From Firm-04 sp045642925 (lineage in GTDB: Bacteria > Bacillota > Clostridia > Oscillospirales > Ruminococcaceae), in contig JAZUJW010000014.1 of assembly GCA_045642925.1 (NCBI GenBank), positions 23,416-87,415 of the forward strand: a stretch of DNA of 64,000 nucleotides, given 5' to 3'. The notes below the pieces were generated by a model. That model saw only the letters and a program-made list of their open reading frames with translations. It was not told the origin of the DNA and did not search any database. Shown here in pieces: positions 1-9,152 of the stretch. The position numbers and the translations under genes were made by a program. Each line of letters opens with the position of its first letter. Within the stretch, counting starts at the first letter, position 1.

Positions 1-17
1 AAGGAGTATCTGATTCT

Positions 18-566
18 ATGAATGAAAAATTTACCGTTTTGTTCCGGCATGACACCATCACCGCCCGCATTGCCGAGCTTGCTGAACAAATTTCCGCAGA
101 TTACAGCGGTCTTTGCACCGAGGATAATCCTGCGCTGATTCTCTGCACGCTGCGCGGTGCTGTTTTTTTCTCAGCCGACCTGACGCGGCAGCTTACCATC
201 CCCTGTGAACTGGATTTTCTCAAGATCCACTCGTACCACGGTACCCGTCCCGCAGGATTCCCGATTTTTGACCTTGGCGACAAGATCTCCGTCACCGGCC
301 GCCATGTTCTGATTCTGGAAGACATCATCGACACAGGACACACCATGGAAGCCATGCTGAACCGCTTCCGCAGTCAGAATCCCGCAAGCCTCAAGGTCTG
401 CACGCTGCTGGACAAGCCCTCCCGCCGCGAGGTCGAAGGCATTATTCCCGATTACACAGGCTTCCCCATCGACGATCTGTTCGTCATCGGCTGGGGACTC
501 GATTATAATGAAAAGTACAGACTGCTGCCCGACATTATGGTATATCACCCTGAGGCAGAAGCATAA
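18..566 (+). CDS. hpt: Hypoxanthine phosphoribosyltransferase
   Basis: Cytosolic purine salvage enzyme that joins hypoxanthine or guanine to PRPP to give IMP or GMP. The 182-residue product has the usual family length. The PRPP-binding loop EDIIDTG is at residues 101-107, and a C-terminal YNEKYR segment matches the purine-contact end of bacterial HPRTs. An AAGGAG ribosome binding site at positions 2-6 precedes the ATG. In many Firmicutes hpt sits between tilS and ftsH; the upstream side is outside the window, and downstream comes an unrelated secreted protein, so that context cannot be tested. Function is inferred from the motif and overall similarity, and I am confident in it. Confidence 0.95.
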   Translation: MNEKFTVLFRHDTITARIAELAEQISADYSGLCTEDNPALILCTLRGAVFFSADLTRQLTIPCELDFLKIHSYHGTRPAGFPIFDLGDKISVTGRHVLILEDIIDTGHTMEAMLNRFRSQNPASLKVCTLLDKPSRREVEGIIPDYTGFPIDDLFVIGWGLDYNEKYRLLPDIMVYHPEAEA

Positions 567-613
567 AATCACACTGCAAGCCATCATTTTTCATCACAGA
601 AAGGAGCATTAAA

Positions 614-1711
614 ATGACGTATTTCATGAAAAAAGCCATTGCAGTCAGTACGGCTGCCATCTGTTTGCTTGGAAGTATGCTTCCGTTTTCGGCATCTGCC
701 GCACAGGAGTATCTGCTCGGCGATGTCAATATGGACAGTCACATTGATACAAAGGATGCCACCATGATCTTGCAGGAATATGTCAGAAGCTCCATTCTGC
801 ATGAAGGCAGTTCTTCGCTCAGTGACTTCCAGAAAGCCCTCTCCGACATCAGTCAGGACGGCGGCATCACCGAAGTCGATGCGATCTATGCCCTCAAATA
901 CTACGGGCTTTCCATGCTGGGACAAACGCCAAACAATTGGCAGCGCTTACAGAAACCTGCCACATCCAATGGCATTGCCGTCAGCATTGGCGGACGCAGT
1001 CTGCAAATCGGTATCCCTGCGGATACACTGACTGCACAGCTTGGACAGCCCGCTGCATCTTTTTCGGAAGCCCGCAAATCATATACCCTGACATACAACG
1101 TCTACGAACCTGCATCAAAGAATATGCTGATTTCCATTGCGGACGGCGGCACAATCGTCGGCTATTTCGGCTTCGGGACAAGCATTTCCGCAGGAGAAGG
1201 CGTCAGCATCACGCAGTATACCGATTCTCTCGGCACGAAAAAAACATACTGCGGTCTGGTACTGAAATCAGGCTATTCCCTTGACTACTCCCTGCGCAGC
1301 AACCTCACGGATTTTCAAGATTATTCTAAGCTGTGCTGGTATGTCACCAATGGCGTGCGTGCGGTCAACGGCTTATCCGAAATGAAATGGTGCGCCGATG
1401 CCGCAGGATGTGCCACGACACACAGCAAGGAAATGGCACAAGCCAACCAGCTTGAACACAACAGCCCGAACGGCACGTCTTTTTCCCAGCGGCTTTCCAA
1501 TGCAGGCATCAACTGGCGGGCGTGCGCAGAAAACATTGACGGCGGCTATTCCACTTTCATTGATGCTGTGGACGGCTGGTACAACTCCAGCGGACACCGC
1601 AAAAATATACTGACAGAGTATAAGCATCTTGGTGTCGGTTTTGCATATCGACAGGATAGTACGTACAAACTTTACGGCACACAGGATTTTTACACTGCCA
1701 TGAACGAGTAA
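614..1711 (+). CDS. Secreted dockerin-CAP domain protein
   Basis: Probable extracellular protein of 365 residues. Residues 1-30 are a signal peptide (basic start, hydrophobic core, SASAA end). Residues 34-100 form a type I dockerin: the first calcium loop reads GDVNMDSHIDTKD, and the second (DISQDGGITEVD) is less regular. A beta-rich linker region of about 130 residues follows, then a CAP/SCP-like domain from about 245 to 360 with HNSPNG, ENI and GWYNSSGHRKNIL segments. Dockerins bind cohesins of cellulosome scaffoldins, so the CAP domain is probably carried on the cellulosome or cell surface; its activity is unknown. A dockerin at the N-terminus is less usual than one at the end. The start uses AAGGAG 8 bases upstream; ATG at 626 is the alternative. 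Confidence 0.85.
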   Translation: MTYFMKKAIAVSTAAICLLGSMLPFSASAAQEYLLGDVNMDSHIDTKDATMILQEYVRSSILHEGSSSLSDFQKALSDISQDGGITEVDAIYALKYYGLSMLGQTPNNWQRLQKPATSNGIAVSIGGRSLQIGIPADTLTAQLGQPAASFSEARKSYTLTYNVYEPASKNMLISIADGGTIVGYFGFGTSISAGEGVSITQYTDSLGTKKTYCGLVLKSGYSLDYSLRSNLTDFQDYSKLCWYVTNGVRAVNGLSEMKWCADAAGCATTHSKEMAQANQLEHNSPNGTSFSQRLSNAGINWRACAENIDGGYSTFIDAVDGWYNSSGHRKNILTEYKHLGVGFAYRQDSTYKLYGTQDFYTAMNE

Positions 1712-1829
1712 CGCAGGAGCAGAATGCTGATTCTCCTGCATGAAAGCCGTATCTACCGCGAGTAGAATGCACGCAGATATGCAGATTCTCCTGTAGAGTT
1801 CTGTATCTTCCTTCCGTACAAACAGTAGG

Positions 1830-1858
1830 TTGCATTTTTCACCGTTTTCGGGTATACT
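1830..1858 (+). promoter_or_regulatory. Promoter of the hemolysin III gene
   Basis: TTGCAT and TATACT are separated by 17 bases, about 40 bases before the ATG at 1898. The preceding 1712-1829 stretch holds only imperfect short repeats of an ATTCTCCTG motif and no gene. Confidence 0.6.
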
Positions 1859-1897
1859 GAATGCAGCAAACAAAAGTTGCGGAAAGGAAGCGGTCTT

Positions 1898-2578
1898 ATG
1901 ACAAGCGTACAGCGTACCCCACTGGCAGAACGAGTACTGCCGGATTACACCCGCGGAGAAGAACGTCTGAATGTCATTACACACATTATCGGTGCGGCAA
2001 ACGGACTGGCGATTCTCCTGCTTTCTCTGCTCATCGGCATCGCCCATAAAGATGTCTGGGCAATCGTCAGCGGCGGCATTTACGGATTTTCAGCCGTTGC
2101 CCTGTTCACGGTTTCCAGCGTCTACCACGGCTTGCAGGACAGCATGGCAAAGCGCGTCATGCAGGTAATTGACCACTGCACCATTTATGTGCTCATTGCC
2201 GGCACATACACGCCGATTCTGCTGACAGGCATTCGTCCGATGCAGCCTGCTGCGGCATGGAGCGTATTCGGCATCGAATGGGGCTGCGCACTGGTTGCAG
2301 CAGCATTCACGGCGATTGACCTCAAAAAATACAGCCGCCTGAGCATGATTTGCTATCTGGCAATGGGATGGGCGGTCATGGCGGTTTTGAAGCCGACCAT
2401 TGCAGCAATGACAATGGCTGGATTCGGATGGCTGTTGGCGGGCGGCATTTTCTACACGGTCGGTGCATTGCTGTACGGACTGGGCAAGAAGCATCGGTAT
2501 GTTCACGGTATTTTTCATATTTTCGTAGATATCGGGAGCATTTTGCAGGCGGCAGCGATTCTGTTCTATGTGTTATAA
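1898..2578 (+). CDS. Hemolysin III / YqfA-type integral membrane protein
   Basis: Polytopic inner-membrane protein of 226 residues in the hemolysin III family (PAQR superfamily). Seven hydrophobic segments are visible. The family's conserved pieces are present: a SxxYHG segment near residues 65-70, IDHxxIYxLIAGTYTP, and a C-terminal HGIFHIF. Family members are often annotated as haemolysins, but their physiological role in most bacteria is unsettled and a hydrolase-like metal site is suspected. I chose ATG 1898 because GGAAAGGAAG lies just upstream; an in-frame TTG at 1877 would place that site inside the gene. A strong terminator follows directly. Confidence 0.88.
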   Translation: MTSVQRTPLAERVLPDYTRGEERLNVITHIIGAANGLAILLLSLLIGIAHKDVWAIVSGGIYGFSAVALFTVSSVYHGLQDSMAKRVMQVIDHCTIYVLIAGTYTPILLTGIRPMQPAAAWSVFGIEWGCALVAAAFTAIDLKKYSRLSMICYLAMGWAVMAVLKPTIAAMTMAGFGWLLAGGIFYTVGALLYGLGKKHRYVHGIFHIFVDIGSILQAAAILFYVL

Positions 2579-2580
2579 TG

Positions 2581-2615
2581 AAAATCTCCGAACGATTCGA
2601 TTGTGAAGCGTTCGG
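2581..2615 (+). terminator. Rho-independent terminator after hemolysin III gene
   Basis: A 13-bp stem (AAATCTCCGAACG with its complement) closes a short loop and is followed by six T. Confidence 0.9.
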
Positions 2616-2646
2616 AGATTTTTTAGGCAGCTCTGTGCATTGCCTT

Positions 2647-2843
2647 AAGGCAACACCGCACAGAGCCGGTGGTGCAGGATACGTATGGTGAAACGAGTTT
2701 GACCAGTCAGATTTTTCGTCAGATTGTACAGTAATGATGCCGCAGGGCTGACGCCCACCAAAGAATATCTGTGCAAGATGGCGGCAAATCTTCCAGTAGA
2801 TGTGCCACCAAGCCGTTAGGCGTGCTTTGTGCGGTGTTGCCTT
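2647..2843 (+). repeat. MITE-like repeat, copy 1 (longest)
   Basis: A 197-base element bounded by AAGGCAACACCGCACA and its inverted copy TGTGCGGTGTTGCCTT. The interior is shared in order with the copy at 60523-60670, and its right third with the copy at 50545-50610. No open frame is evident. Just left of it, 2626-2646 looks like the remnant of another right end (CTCTGTGC then TTGCCTT), so two elements may once have lain head to tail. It fills part of the gene-free stretch 2579-3172. Confidence 0.85.
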
Positions 2844-2860
2844 ACAATAAAAATAACAAT

Positions 2861-2902
2861 TCGCGCTGTCACGCATGATTTTTCCGGGCAGCGCGATTTT
2901 TT
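2861..2902 (+). terminator. Terminator-like hairpin downstream of repeat
   Basis: TCGCGCTG and CAGCGCGA pair across a 20-base loop and are followed by six T. No gene ends immediately before it on the + strand, so it either backs up the first terminator or ends an unseen transcript through the repeat. The AT-rich remainder to 3101 shows no gene. Confidence 0.6.
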
Positions 2903-3101
2903 ATGCCAGCAATATTAATATTTTTCATGTTCTTAATATTTACGAAAACTTATAAAATATTGTGCTCATATTTTTATACAAAACATTCAGTTCAGACCAT
3001 GAAAAATCATTCATATTTTGTCATTTCACACAGTTTTATACAATGTTAACAAATTTTATTCGTTAGTTGATTAATTATTTCTTAATCTTGTGTGAAACCT
3101 A

Positions 3102-3130
3102 TTGACTTATCAGAACGCAAGATATATAAT
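3102..3130 (+). promoter_or_regulatory. Promoter of first leucine-rich-repeat gene
   Basis: TTGACT, 17 bases, then a consensus TATAAT. The sequence around it (CCTATTGACT before, TATAATGAAAAT after) is nearly repeated at the promoter of the third LRR gene at 6526-6554, so the two are probably controlled together. Confidence 0.85.
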
Positions 3131-3172
3131 GAAAATGCGGAAACACAAAAAAATATATAGTTTTTCGCATGA

Positions 3173-3958
3173 ATGGAGGAAAAATATGAAAACAAAAAAT
3201 GCACAGCAACCCTTGCAGCCATTGCAATTCTGGCAAGTGCAGTGCCTGCACAGCTCACCCCGCTGTCCGCCTCTGCGGGCAACCCGTGTTCCAGCGCGGT
3301 ACTCCTGACGCATGATCCGATCTGTCTTGAGTTCCAGGAAGAACACGGGATCTACAACAATCTGGTCTACATCAAACACGCCAATTTCGTGGAGATCACG
3401 TACTGCAATGACGCAAGTGTGAAATCCATCGAAATTCCCGCAGAAATCGACGGCGTGCCTGTGACCAAGATTCACCCACTGGCTTTCTTTGCTTGCAGCC
3501 GCCTGAAAGACATTATCCTGCCGGAAACCATCACCGATATCACGAGCCGTTCTTTCGAAGGAACCCCGTGGTACAGCCAAATCGAACAGCAATCCGACAA
3601 TATCATCATCAATGGTGTTCTGCTTCGCGCACAGAAAATGACATCAGAGAATGAAATTGTCGTACCGGATGGTGTCAAGAACATTGGACAAGACGCCCTT
3701 TGCATCAGGAGTGATTTGGAGGAGATCGTCATTCCTGACGGTGTTGAGATCATTGGCGAAGGCGCATTTGCCAACAAAGAAGGCATTCGTTCTGTTGTCA
3801 TGCCCGACAACGTCAAGCAGATCGGAGATCTTGCGTTTAGCGGATGTGCCGATCTGGAAAACATCACATTTTCGAAGAATCTGGAGTCAATCGGCTTTGG
3901 TGCACTGCAATACACTGCACTGAAATGTCATGATTCACTTGATTGCGAAAAAAGCTGA
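3173..3958 (+). pseudogene. Truncated BspA-like leucine-rich-repeat protein, likely frameshifted at its start
   Basis: Secreted LRR_5 (BspA/Treponema type) protein with about four 23-residue repeats of the form IxIPxxVxxIGxxAF. It is a paralogue of the next two genes but only 261 residues long, lacking the later repeats and the dockerin; it stops just after SIGFGALQYTALK, where the paralogue continues. The natural start appears to be ATG 3186, which has GGAGG at 3175-3179 with ideal spacing. From that ATG the frame is wrong unless the six-A run at 3194-3199 has one more A, which would give MKTKKCTATLAAIA, matching the paralogues' signal peptides. The unbroken frame from ATG 3173 has no ribosome site. 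It is either a decayed gene, a phase-variable one, or a sequencing error. Confidence 0.7.
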
Positions 3959-3977
3959 ATTAGAATGGAGGATTACT

Positions 3978-6338
3978 ATGAAAAGAAATAAATTTACAGC
4001 GAAACTAGCGGCGATCGCCCTGATGATCAGTGCCATTCCCTCCCTCCCCGCAACCATCTCTACAGATATTCCTGCATCTGCATATAACATCTTCACATAT
4101 CAATACCATGAGTCCATTGATAAAGAGATGCAGACGCACGATGGTCAGATCGATAATTTCCATTACATCAAATACCCCGATCATGCCGAAATCTTCCGTT
4201 GTGACGTTGATGAGACCGTCAACCGCATCGAAATTCCTGCAACGATCGAAGGCGTACCCGTCACTTCACTCAGTAGTCAGGTCTTCCGCAATTGCCCGCA
4301 GCTGAAGGAAATCGTCCTGCCTGAAACCGTCACTGATTTCACCAAAGATACCTTCGGCGACTCCAAATGGTACAAGGAACAGAAACTCAACGCGAAAGAC
4401 CACTGTGTCATCATCAATCAGGTTATGGTCGATGCTGTTGGATTGCATAACGAAAAAGAACTCATTATTCCTGACGGTGTCAAGCGCATCAGCAAAGATG
4501 TACTCTATGACTGTGGCGCTTCATCCCTCGAACGGATTGTCATCCCTGACAGCGTCGAACGCATTGACGAACACGCCTTCAACAATTGTCATTCTGTTCA
4601 GGAAGTTGTCATGCCTGAAACACTGACCGATATCCGTTATGGCGCATTCAAAGACTCCATATGGGAATCCTCCGATTTGGTCAACGGCTGTAAAGTTGTC
4701 AATGGTGTCCTGATTTATGCTGAACCTGCGAAACACGTTGACATTCCGGATGGTGTAAAAATCATCGGTGAAGGCTCTTTCGACTATTGCGATGAATTCG
4801 AGTCTGTTACCATGCCCGATTCTGTCACACAAATTTGCAATGCCGCATTCAACCATGCGTCAAACATTTCCGAAATCACGCTTTCCAAGAATCTGGAATC
4901 CATTGGTCTGGCGGCATTTGCATATACCAAAATCGAAGAATTGCATCTGCCTGCCTCACTGCGCTCCTGCGTCGGCGGTCTGGAAAATATGTACCATCTG
5001 AAAGCAATTACCATGGATGAAGATAACCCTGTATTCTGTGTGCAGGACGGCGTCTTGTTTGACAAAGACATGGAAACGCTGATTATGTATCCGTTCTCTC
5101 GGGAAGACACGACTTACATAGTGCCACCTACTGTGAAATATCTGGAAAACAGTGCATTCAGCACCCTTTACCTGCAAAAAGTCGTACTGCCGGAAGGATT
5201 GCTGGGCATCGGTCAGTACTGCTTCTTCCTCAGTTCGGAACTGAACGAACTGATTGTACCGAATTCTGTGGAATACATCGGCGAAAATGCATTTGACGGT
5301 TTGCCAAAAGTCACGAGGGTCAGCATTTCTTCCAGTGCAGACACCATCGAAAAATATGCATACTTCGGATGCAGCAGCCTGACGGATGTTGAAATCCCTG
5401 AAGGCGTTACAACGGTCAAAGACGCAGCATTCGGCTGCTGTAAATCACTGCAAACGATTCATCTTTCTTCCACTGTATCTGATTTTTCGCCGACGGCAGC
5501 GGTTAGCTCCGGCATTACCGGTTATACGGTTGACGAAAACAACCCTTACTACTCGGCAGTGGACGGCTTGCTGCTCAGCAAAGACGGAACTGTACTGTGT
5601 GCATATCCGTATGGCAGAACCGATGAAACCTTTACCATCCCTGCTTCGGTCAAAGTCATCGCGCCGGAAGTATTCAATGAAAATGAGAATCTGAAAAACG
5701 TGATCTGTTCGGAAGGACTGGAAGAAATTGGCGATAATGCGTTCAACACCTCGGAAATCGAATCCATCACCATTTCGGATACCGTTCAGAAACTCGGTGA
5801 CAGCGCATTCTATCTGTGCCGCAACCTGAAATCCATCACAATTCCCAAGAATGTGACGGAAATCGGCGACTTTTGCTTCAGCCAGTGTGCTTCCCTCAAA
5901 GAAGTTGTGATTGCTGCAAACATCAAATCGCTTGACCTCAAGAATACGTTCAAATATACGATGTCCATAACGGATTTCACGGTTCTGAATGATGACTGCG
6001 CACTGGAAAACCTTTCTGAATTCGCTCAGGAGCTGGAACAGCCGATGACCATTCACGGCAATGAAGGCTCGGAAGCACAGAAAGAAGCAGAACAAGCCAA
6101 TATTTCATTCGAACTCTGTCCGAAGCATTTGACTGCACTGGAATATGTCGCAGGCGATGTGAATGGTGACGGTACGCTGGGCGTGGACGATGTGATCTTG
6201 CTCCTGCGCTATGTCAACGAAGATAACGGTCTGGACTGTTCACAGGTGAATCTGGATGTCGCTGACTGCGATGGCAAGGAAGGTCTGACCGCCGAAGATG
6301 CAAACTGGATCATCAAGAAAATCGCAAAAATCGACTGA
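3978..6338 (+). CDS. Secreted leucine-rich-repeat protein with C-terminal dockerin
   Basis: 786 residues: a signal peptide (MKRNKFTAKLAAIAL start, cleavage near PASA), then many BspA-type LRR_5 repeats (VxIPDGVKxIGxxAFxxC), then a type I dockerin in the last 65 residues with two calcium loops, GDVNGDGTLGVDD and DVADCDGKEGLTAED. LRR_5 domains bind proteins or host and plant surfaces. The dockerin predicts attachment to a cohesin on a scaffoldin or the cell surface, so an adhesin-like cellulosome component is the natural reading; the ligand is not known. ATG 3978 is preceded by GGAGG, and the frame is open further upstream without a ribosome site. It sits 19 bases after the truncated paralogue and probably shares its promoter. 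Confidence 0.9.
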   Translation: MKRNKFTAKLAAIALMISAIPSLPATISTDIPASAYNIFTYQYHESIDKEMQTHDGQIDNFHYIKYPDHAEIFRCDVDETVNRIEIPATIEGVPVTSLSSQVFRNCPQLKEIVLPETVTDFTKDTFGDSKWYKEQKLNAKDHCVIINQVMVDAVGLHNEKELIIPDGVKRISKDVLYDCGASSLERIVIPDSVERIDEHAFNNCHSVQEVVMPETLTDIRYGAFKDSIWESSDLVNGCKVVNGVLIYAEPAKHVDIPDGVKIIGEGSFDYCDEFESVTMPDSVTQICNAAFNHASNISEITLSKNLESIGLAAFAYTKIEELHLPASLRSCVGGLENMYHLKAITMDEDNPVFCVQDGVLFDKDMETLIMYPFSREDTTYIVPPTVKYLENSAFSTLYLQKVVLPEGLLGIGQYCFFLSSELNELIVPNSVEYIGENAFDGLPKVTRVSISSSADTIEKYAYFGCSSLTDVEIPEGVTTVKDAAFGCCKSLQTIHLSSTVSDFSPTAAVSSGITGYTVDENNPYYSAVDGLLLSKDGTVLCAYPYGRTDETFTIPASVKVIAPEVFNENENLKNVICSEGLEEIGDNAFNTSEIESITISDTVQKLGDSAFYLCRNLKSITIPKNVTEIGDFCFSQCASLKEVVIAANIKSLDLKNTFKYTMSITDFTVLNDDCALENLSEFAQELEQPMTIHGNEGSEAQKEAEQANISFELCPKHLTALEYVAGDVNGDGTLGVDDVILLLRYVNEDNGLDCSQVNLDVADCDGKEGLTAEDANWIIKKIAKID

Positions 6339-6380
6339 TTTCGCCTGAATTCTTTTTTTCGCGTTCTCATCCCATGCTTT

Positions 6381-6419
6381 CCGCCGGTACGGTTTCCCAA
6401 ACCGTATCGGCGGCTTTTT
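6381..6419 (+). terminator. Rho-independent terminator after second LRR gene
   Basis: A 15-bp stem with a CCC loop (CCGCCGGTACGGTTT paired with its near-perfect complement), followed by TTTTT. Confidence 0.92.
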
Positions 6420-6525
6420 GTATTCGGAAGCGCTCCGAAATGACAATTGAAAACGCAATACTATATCGAGAATCAAAAGATATTATGTCAATGTTTAATT
6501 CTTTCTTAAAGTTGTTAAAATCCTA

Positions 6526-6554
6526 TTGACTTTTCAAATTCTATAATATATAAT
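6526..6554 (+). promoter_or_regulatory. Promoter of third LRR gene
   Basis: TTGACT, 17 bases, TATAAT, about 58 bases before the ATG. It shares CCTATTGACTT and TATATAATGAAAAT with the promoter at 3102, plus a similar T-rich stretch upstream. 6420-6525 shows nothing else. Confidence 0.85.
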
Positions 6555-6612
6555 GAAAATATAGAGAGGCAGAGCATTTTTTCGTGTTTTCTGCTTATTT
6601 AGGAGAGGTATC

Positions 6613-8949
6613 ATGATTGAAAAAAGACTGCTTTCTGCGATGACTGCCACTGCAATGATTGGAACTGCACTGCCTTTTCTGCAAAATGCAGACCACGGCA
6701 CACTGTCCGCATCTGCCGCATCTATTACAAAGACCCATGAGTTTCTCATAGCCCCCCAAGATGAAACAGGCGAAATCAATAACCTGTGCTATATCAAACA
6801 TCCTGATTACGTGGAATTCACAGAATGCACTGATACTTCTATCACATCCATAGAGATTCCAGCCGAAATCGACGGTGTTCCTGTCACAACGCTTCGGGAT
6901 CACCTATTTCGTTCCTGCAAAAGATTGAAAGAAATTTCAATTCCCGATACTGTCACGCATTTGTCAAAAGCGACATTTTCAGACACACCATGGTATAGCA
7001 CGCTCCGTCTGCAGTCAGACTTCGTGATCATCAATCACGTACTGATAGATTATTCGGAATCTGATACGGAAACAGAACTTCTGATTCCCGATGGTGTTGT
7101 CACCATCGCTACATATGCGATCAGCCCCTTTTATTGCAAACGAATTGTCATTCCTGACAGTGTTCAGCATTTGGAAGCAGAGTCCATCACATCTTGCTAC
7201 GAGGCAGAGGATATTGTCATTCCTGAAACACTCACGGATATTCGGTATGGAGTATTTTCGGATTCCCCATGGCTGGAAGCGGATCTGCAAAACGGCTGCA
7301 AAATCGTCAACGGCGTTTTGATTTATGCAGAAGAACAAGAAGAAATCGTCATTCCGGATGGTGTTACGACCATTGGTGAAGGTGTTTTTTATAATCACTA
7401 CAGTCTGGAATCCGTGACCATCCCTGATACGGTAACATCCATTCAGGATTCCGCCTTTTTTTATTGTATGTCGCTCCGAAAAATCGAACTTCCTCCGAAT
7501 CTGACATACCTCGGTCGTGACGCATTCGCTTATACTGAAATTGAGCATCTGCATTTCCCGGCTTTTTTGACTTCAGCCGAGACATCATGGTTCGGGATGA
7601 CAGCTCTGAAAGAAATCACCGTTGATTCGGAAAATCCCGCTTATACTTCGTCTGACGGAATTCTATATGACAAAAACATGGAGACGCTGTATTGTTACGG
7701 TCGTATGAACAAAGCGACTGAATATATCATGCCATCAACGGTCAAGGAGATCTACTGTGTGGCATTTGAAAATAATTCATTTCTACAGACAGTTGTTTGT
7801 TCGGATGTTCTGGAAATCATAAACGCAGACGCATTCTCCAACTGTTTTTGCTTAGAGAACATCGAGCTGCCGGAATCCTTAAAATATATTGGAAACAGCG
7901 CGTTTGATTCCTGCGATGTCCTGCAAAAAATCGTCATACCAGACCAAGTTGCCTATCTTGGAAAATCAGCATTTTCTTTATGCAACAGCTTGTCTGAAGT
8001 CATTCTTCAAGGCGGTCTGAAAGGAATTAATAGCTTGACATTCGCTTTTTGTCCGAATCTGCACACGATTTATATTCCCGACACAATAGAGTCCATTGAT
8101 TTTACTGCATTTCTTTATACAGGCATTCAGTCATTTGATGTGGATGAAAACAATCCGGTTTACAGTGATGCAGATGGTGTGCTGATGAGCAAAGACCAAA
8201 CGATCCTGTATTTCTATCCACCCGGAAAAATCGGCTCAACCTATGAAGTTCCTGCCACTGTCAAAATCATTGGTGCGGAATCATTTATGGATGTCAGTCA
8301 ACTGAAAGAAATCACCTTTCACGAAGGATTGCTGGAAATTGAGCAAGAGGCATTTGCTAACACGTCCCTCAGCAATCTTACGCTGCCTGATTCGTTGCGC
8401 GTAATTGGGTGCGCCGCATTTACAGAGTGCGATGAACTACAAAGTATCACGCTTCCCAAATGGCTTTCTTCTGTCGGTGACGGATGCTTCGCAAATTGCA
8501 GCAGTTTAACGGAAGTTGTTATTGAGATGGCAGTAAACCATTTGAATCTGCAATCCTTGTTCACAAGATGCGGGTGTCTCTCTGACATCACGGTTCTGAA
8601 TCCTGACTGTATCCCGCAACACGTTGCAGAACTTCAGCAAGATGATGACTTATTTCTCACACTGCACGGATTGTCGGGTTCTGAAACAGAAATCTATGCC
8701 GCTGAATACGGAATCCCATTCACAGCGTGCGAAAAGCCGATTGTTGAGCAAAACTACATCCAGGGAGATGTCACCGGAAATGGCGTTGTCGATATCTGTG
8801 ATGCTATTTGGGTTTTGCGCTATATCAATGAGGACAGGGACTTAAATTACGAAAATGTTCAGTTGGATGCCGCTGACTGCGACGGAAGAGAGGGCCTGGA
8901 CGCAGCAGATGCCAACTGGATTGTCAGCAGAATTGCCAGACTAAATTGA
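6613..8949 (+). CDS. Secreted leucine-rich-repeat protein with C-terminal dockerin
   Basis: 778-residue paralogue of the preceding gene with the same plan: signal peptide (cleavage near SASAAS, residue about 36), a long series of LRR_5 repeats, and a final type I dockerin (GDVTGNGVVDICD and DAADCDGREGLDAAD loops). Blocks such as NGCKIVNGVLIYAEE and IEIPAEIDGVPVT are nearly shared with its neighbour, so the pair arose by duplication; divergence is spread evenly and suggests an old event. It has its own promoter and a GGAGAGG ribosome site. As with its neighbour, surface or cellulosome attachment is inferred from the dockerin, and the binding partner of the repeats is unknown. Confidence 0.9.
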   Translation: MIEKRLLSAMTATAMIGTALPFLQNADHGTLSASAASITKTHEFLIAPQDETGEINNLCYIKHPDYVEFTECTDTSITSIEIPAEIDGVPVTTLRDHLFRSCKRLKEISIPDTVTHLSKATFSDTPWYSTLRLQSDFVIINHVLIDYSESDTETELLIPDGVVTIATYAISPFYCKRIVIPDSVQHLEAESITSCYEAEDIVIPETLTDIRYGVFSDSPWLEADLQNGCKIVNGVLIYAEEQEEIVIPDGVTTIGEGVFYNHYSLESVTIPDTVTSIQDSAFFYCMSLRKIELPPNLTYLGRDAFAYTEIEHLHFPAFLTSAETSWFGMTALKEITVDSENPAYTSSDGILYDKNMETLYCYGRMNKATEYIMPSTVKEIYCVAFENNSFLQTVVCSDVLEIINADAFSNCFCLENIELPESLKYIGNSAFDSCDVLQKIVIPDQVAYLGKSAFSLCNSLSEVILQGGLKGINSLTFAFCPNLHTIYIPDTIESIDFTAFLYTGIQSFDVDENNPVYSDADGVLMSKDQTILYFYPPGKIGSTYEVPATVKIIGAESFMDVSQLKEITFHEGLLEIEQEAFANTSLSNLTLPDSLRVIGCAAFTECDELQSITLPKWLSSVGDGCFANCSSLTEVVIEMAVNHLNLQSLFTRCGCLSDITVLNPDCIPQHVAELQQDDDLFLTLHGLSGSETEIYAAEYGIPFTACEKPIVEQNYIQGDVTGNGVVDICDAIWVLRYINEDRDLNYENVQLDAADCDGREGLDAADANWIVSRIARLN

Positions 8950-9048
8950 GGGCAATGCCGCCTTGGGGCTTGAAGGTACTGAATGTGCCTTCAAGCCGGT
9001 GCGGTAAATAACAATGATGCATCCATTCCTTGGTTCATAATACATTTC

Positions 9049-9087
9049 GCCGATATGGTTTTCGATGAAGCCATATCGGCATTTTTT
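9049..9087 (+). terminator. Rho-independent terminator after third LRR gene
   Basis: GCCGATATGG pairs with CCATATCGGC around a 12-base loop and is followed by six T. The azlCD promoter begins only four bases later. Confidence 0.9.
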
Positions 9088-9090
9088 GAT

Positions 9091-9119
9091 TTGACAAAAT
9101 ACAAGGAATTTGCTATAAT
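9091..9119 (+). promoter_or_regulatory. Promoter of azlCD
   Basis: Perfect TTGACA and TATAAT hexamers with 17-base spacing, 33 bases before the azlC ATG. Confidence 0.9.
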
Positions 9120-9152
9120 AGAAAGGTATTTTCTCAGAAAGGTCGTCTTTCC

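Noticed and set aside
1712..1829. Possible terminator after the dockerin-CAP gene
   Set aside because: GCAGGA/TCCTGC arms pair but the loop is large, the T run is missing, and similar half-repeats nearby make it ambiguous.
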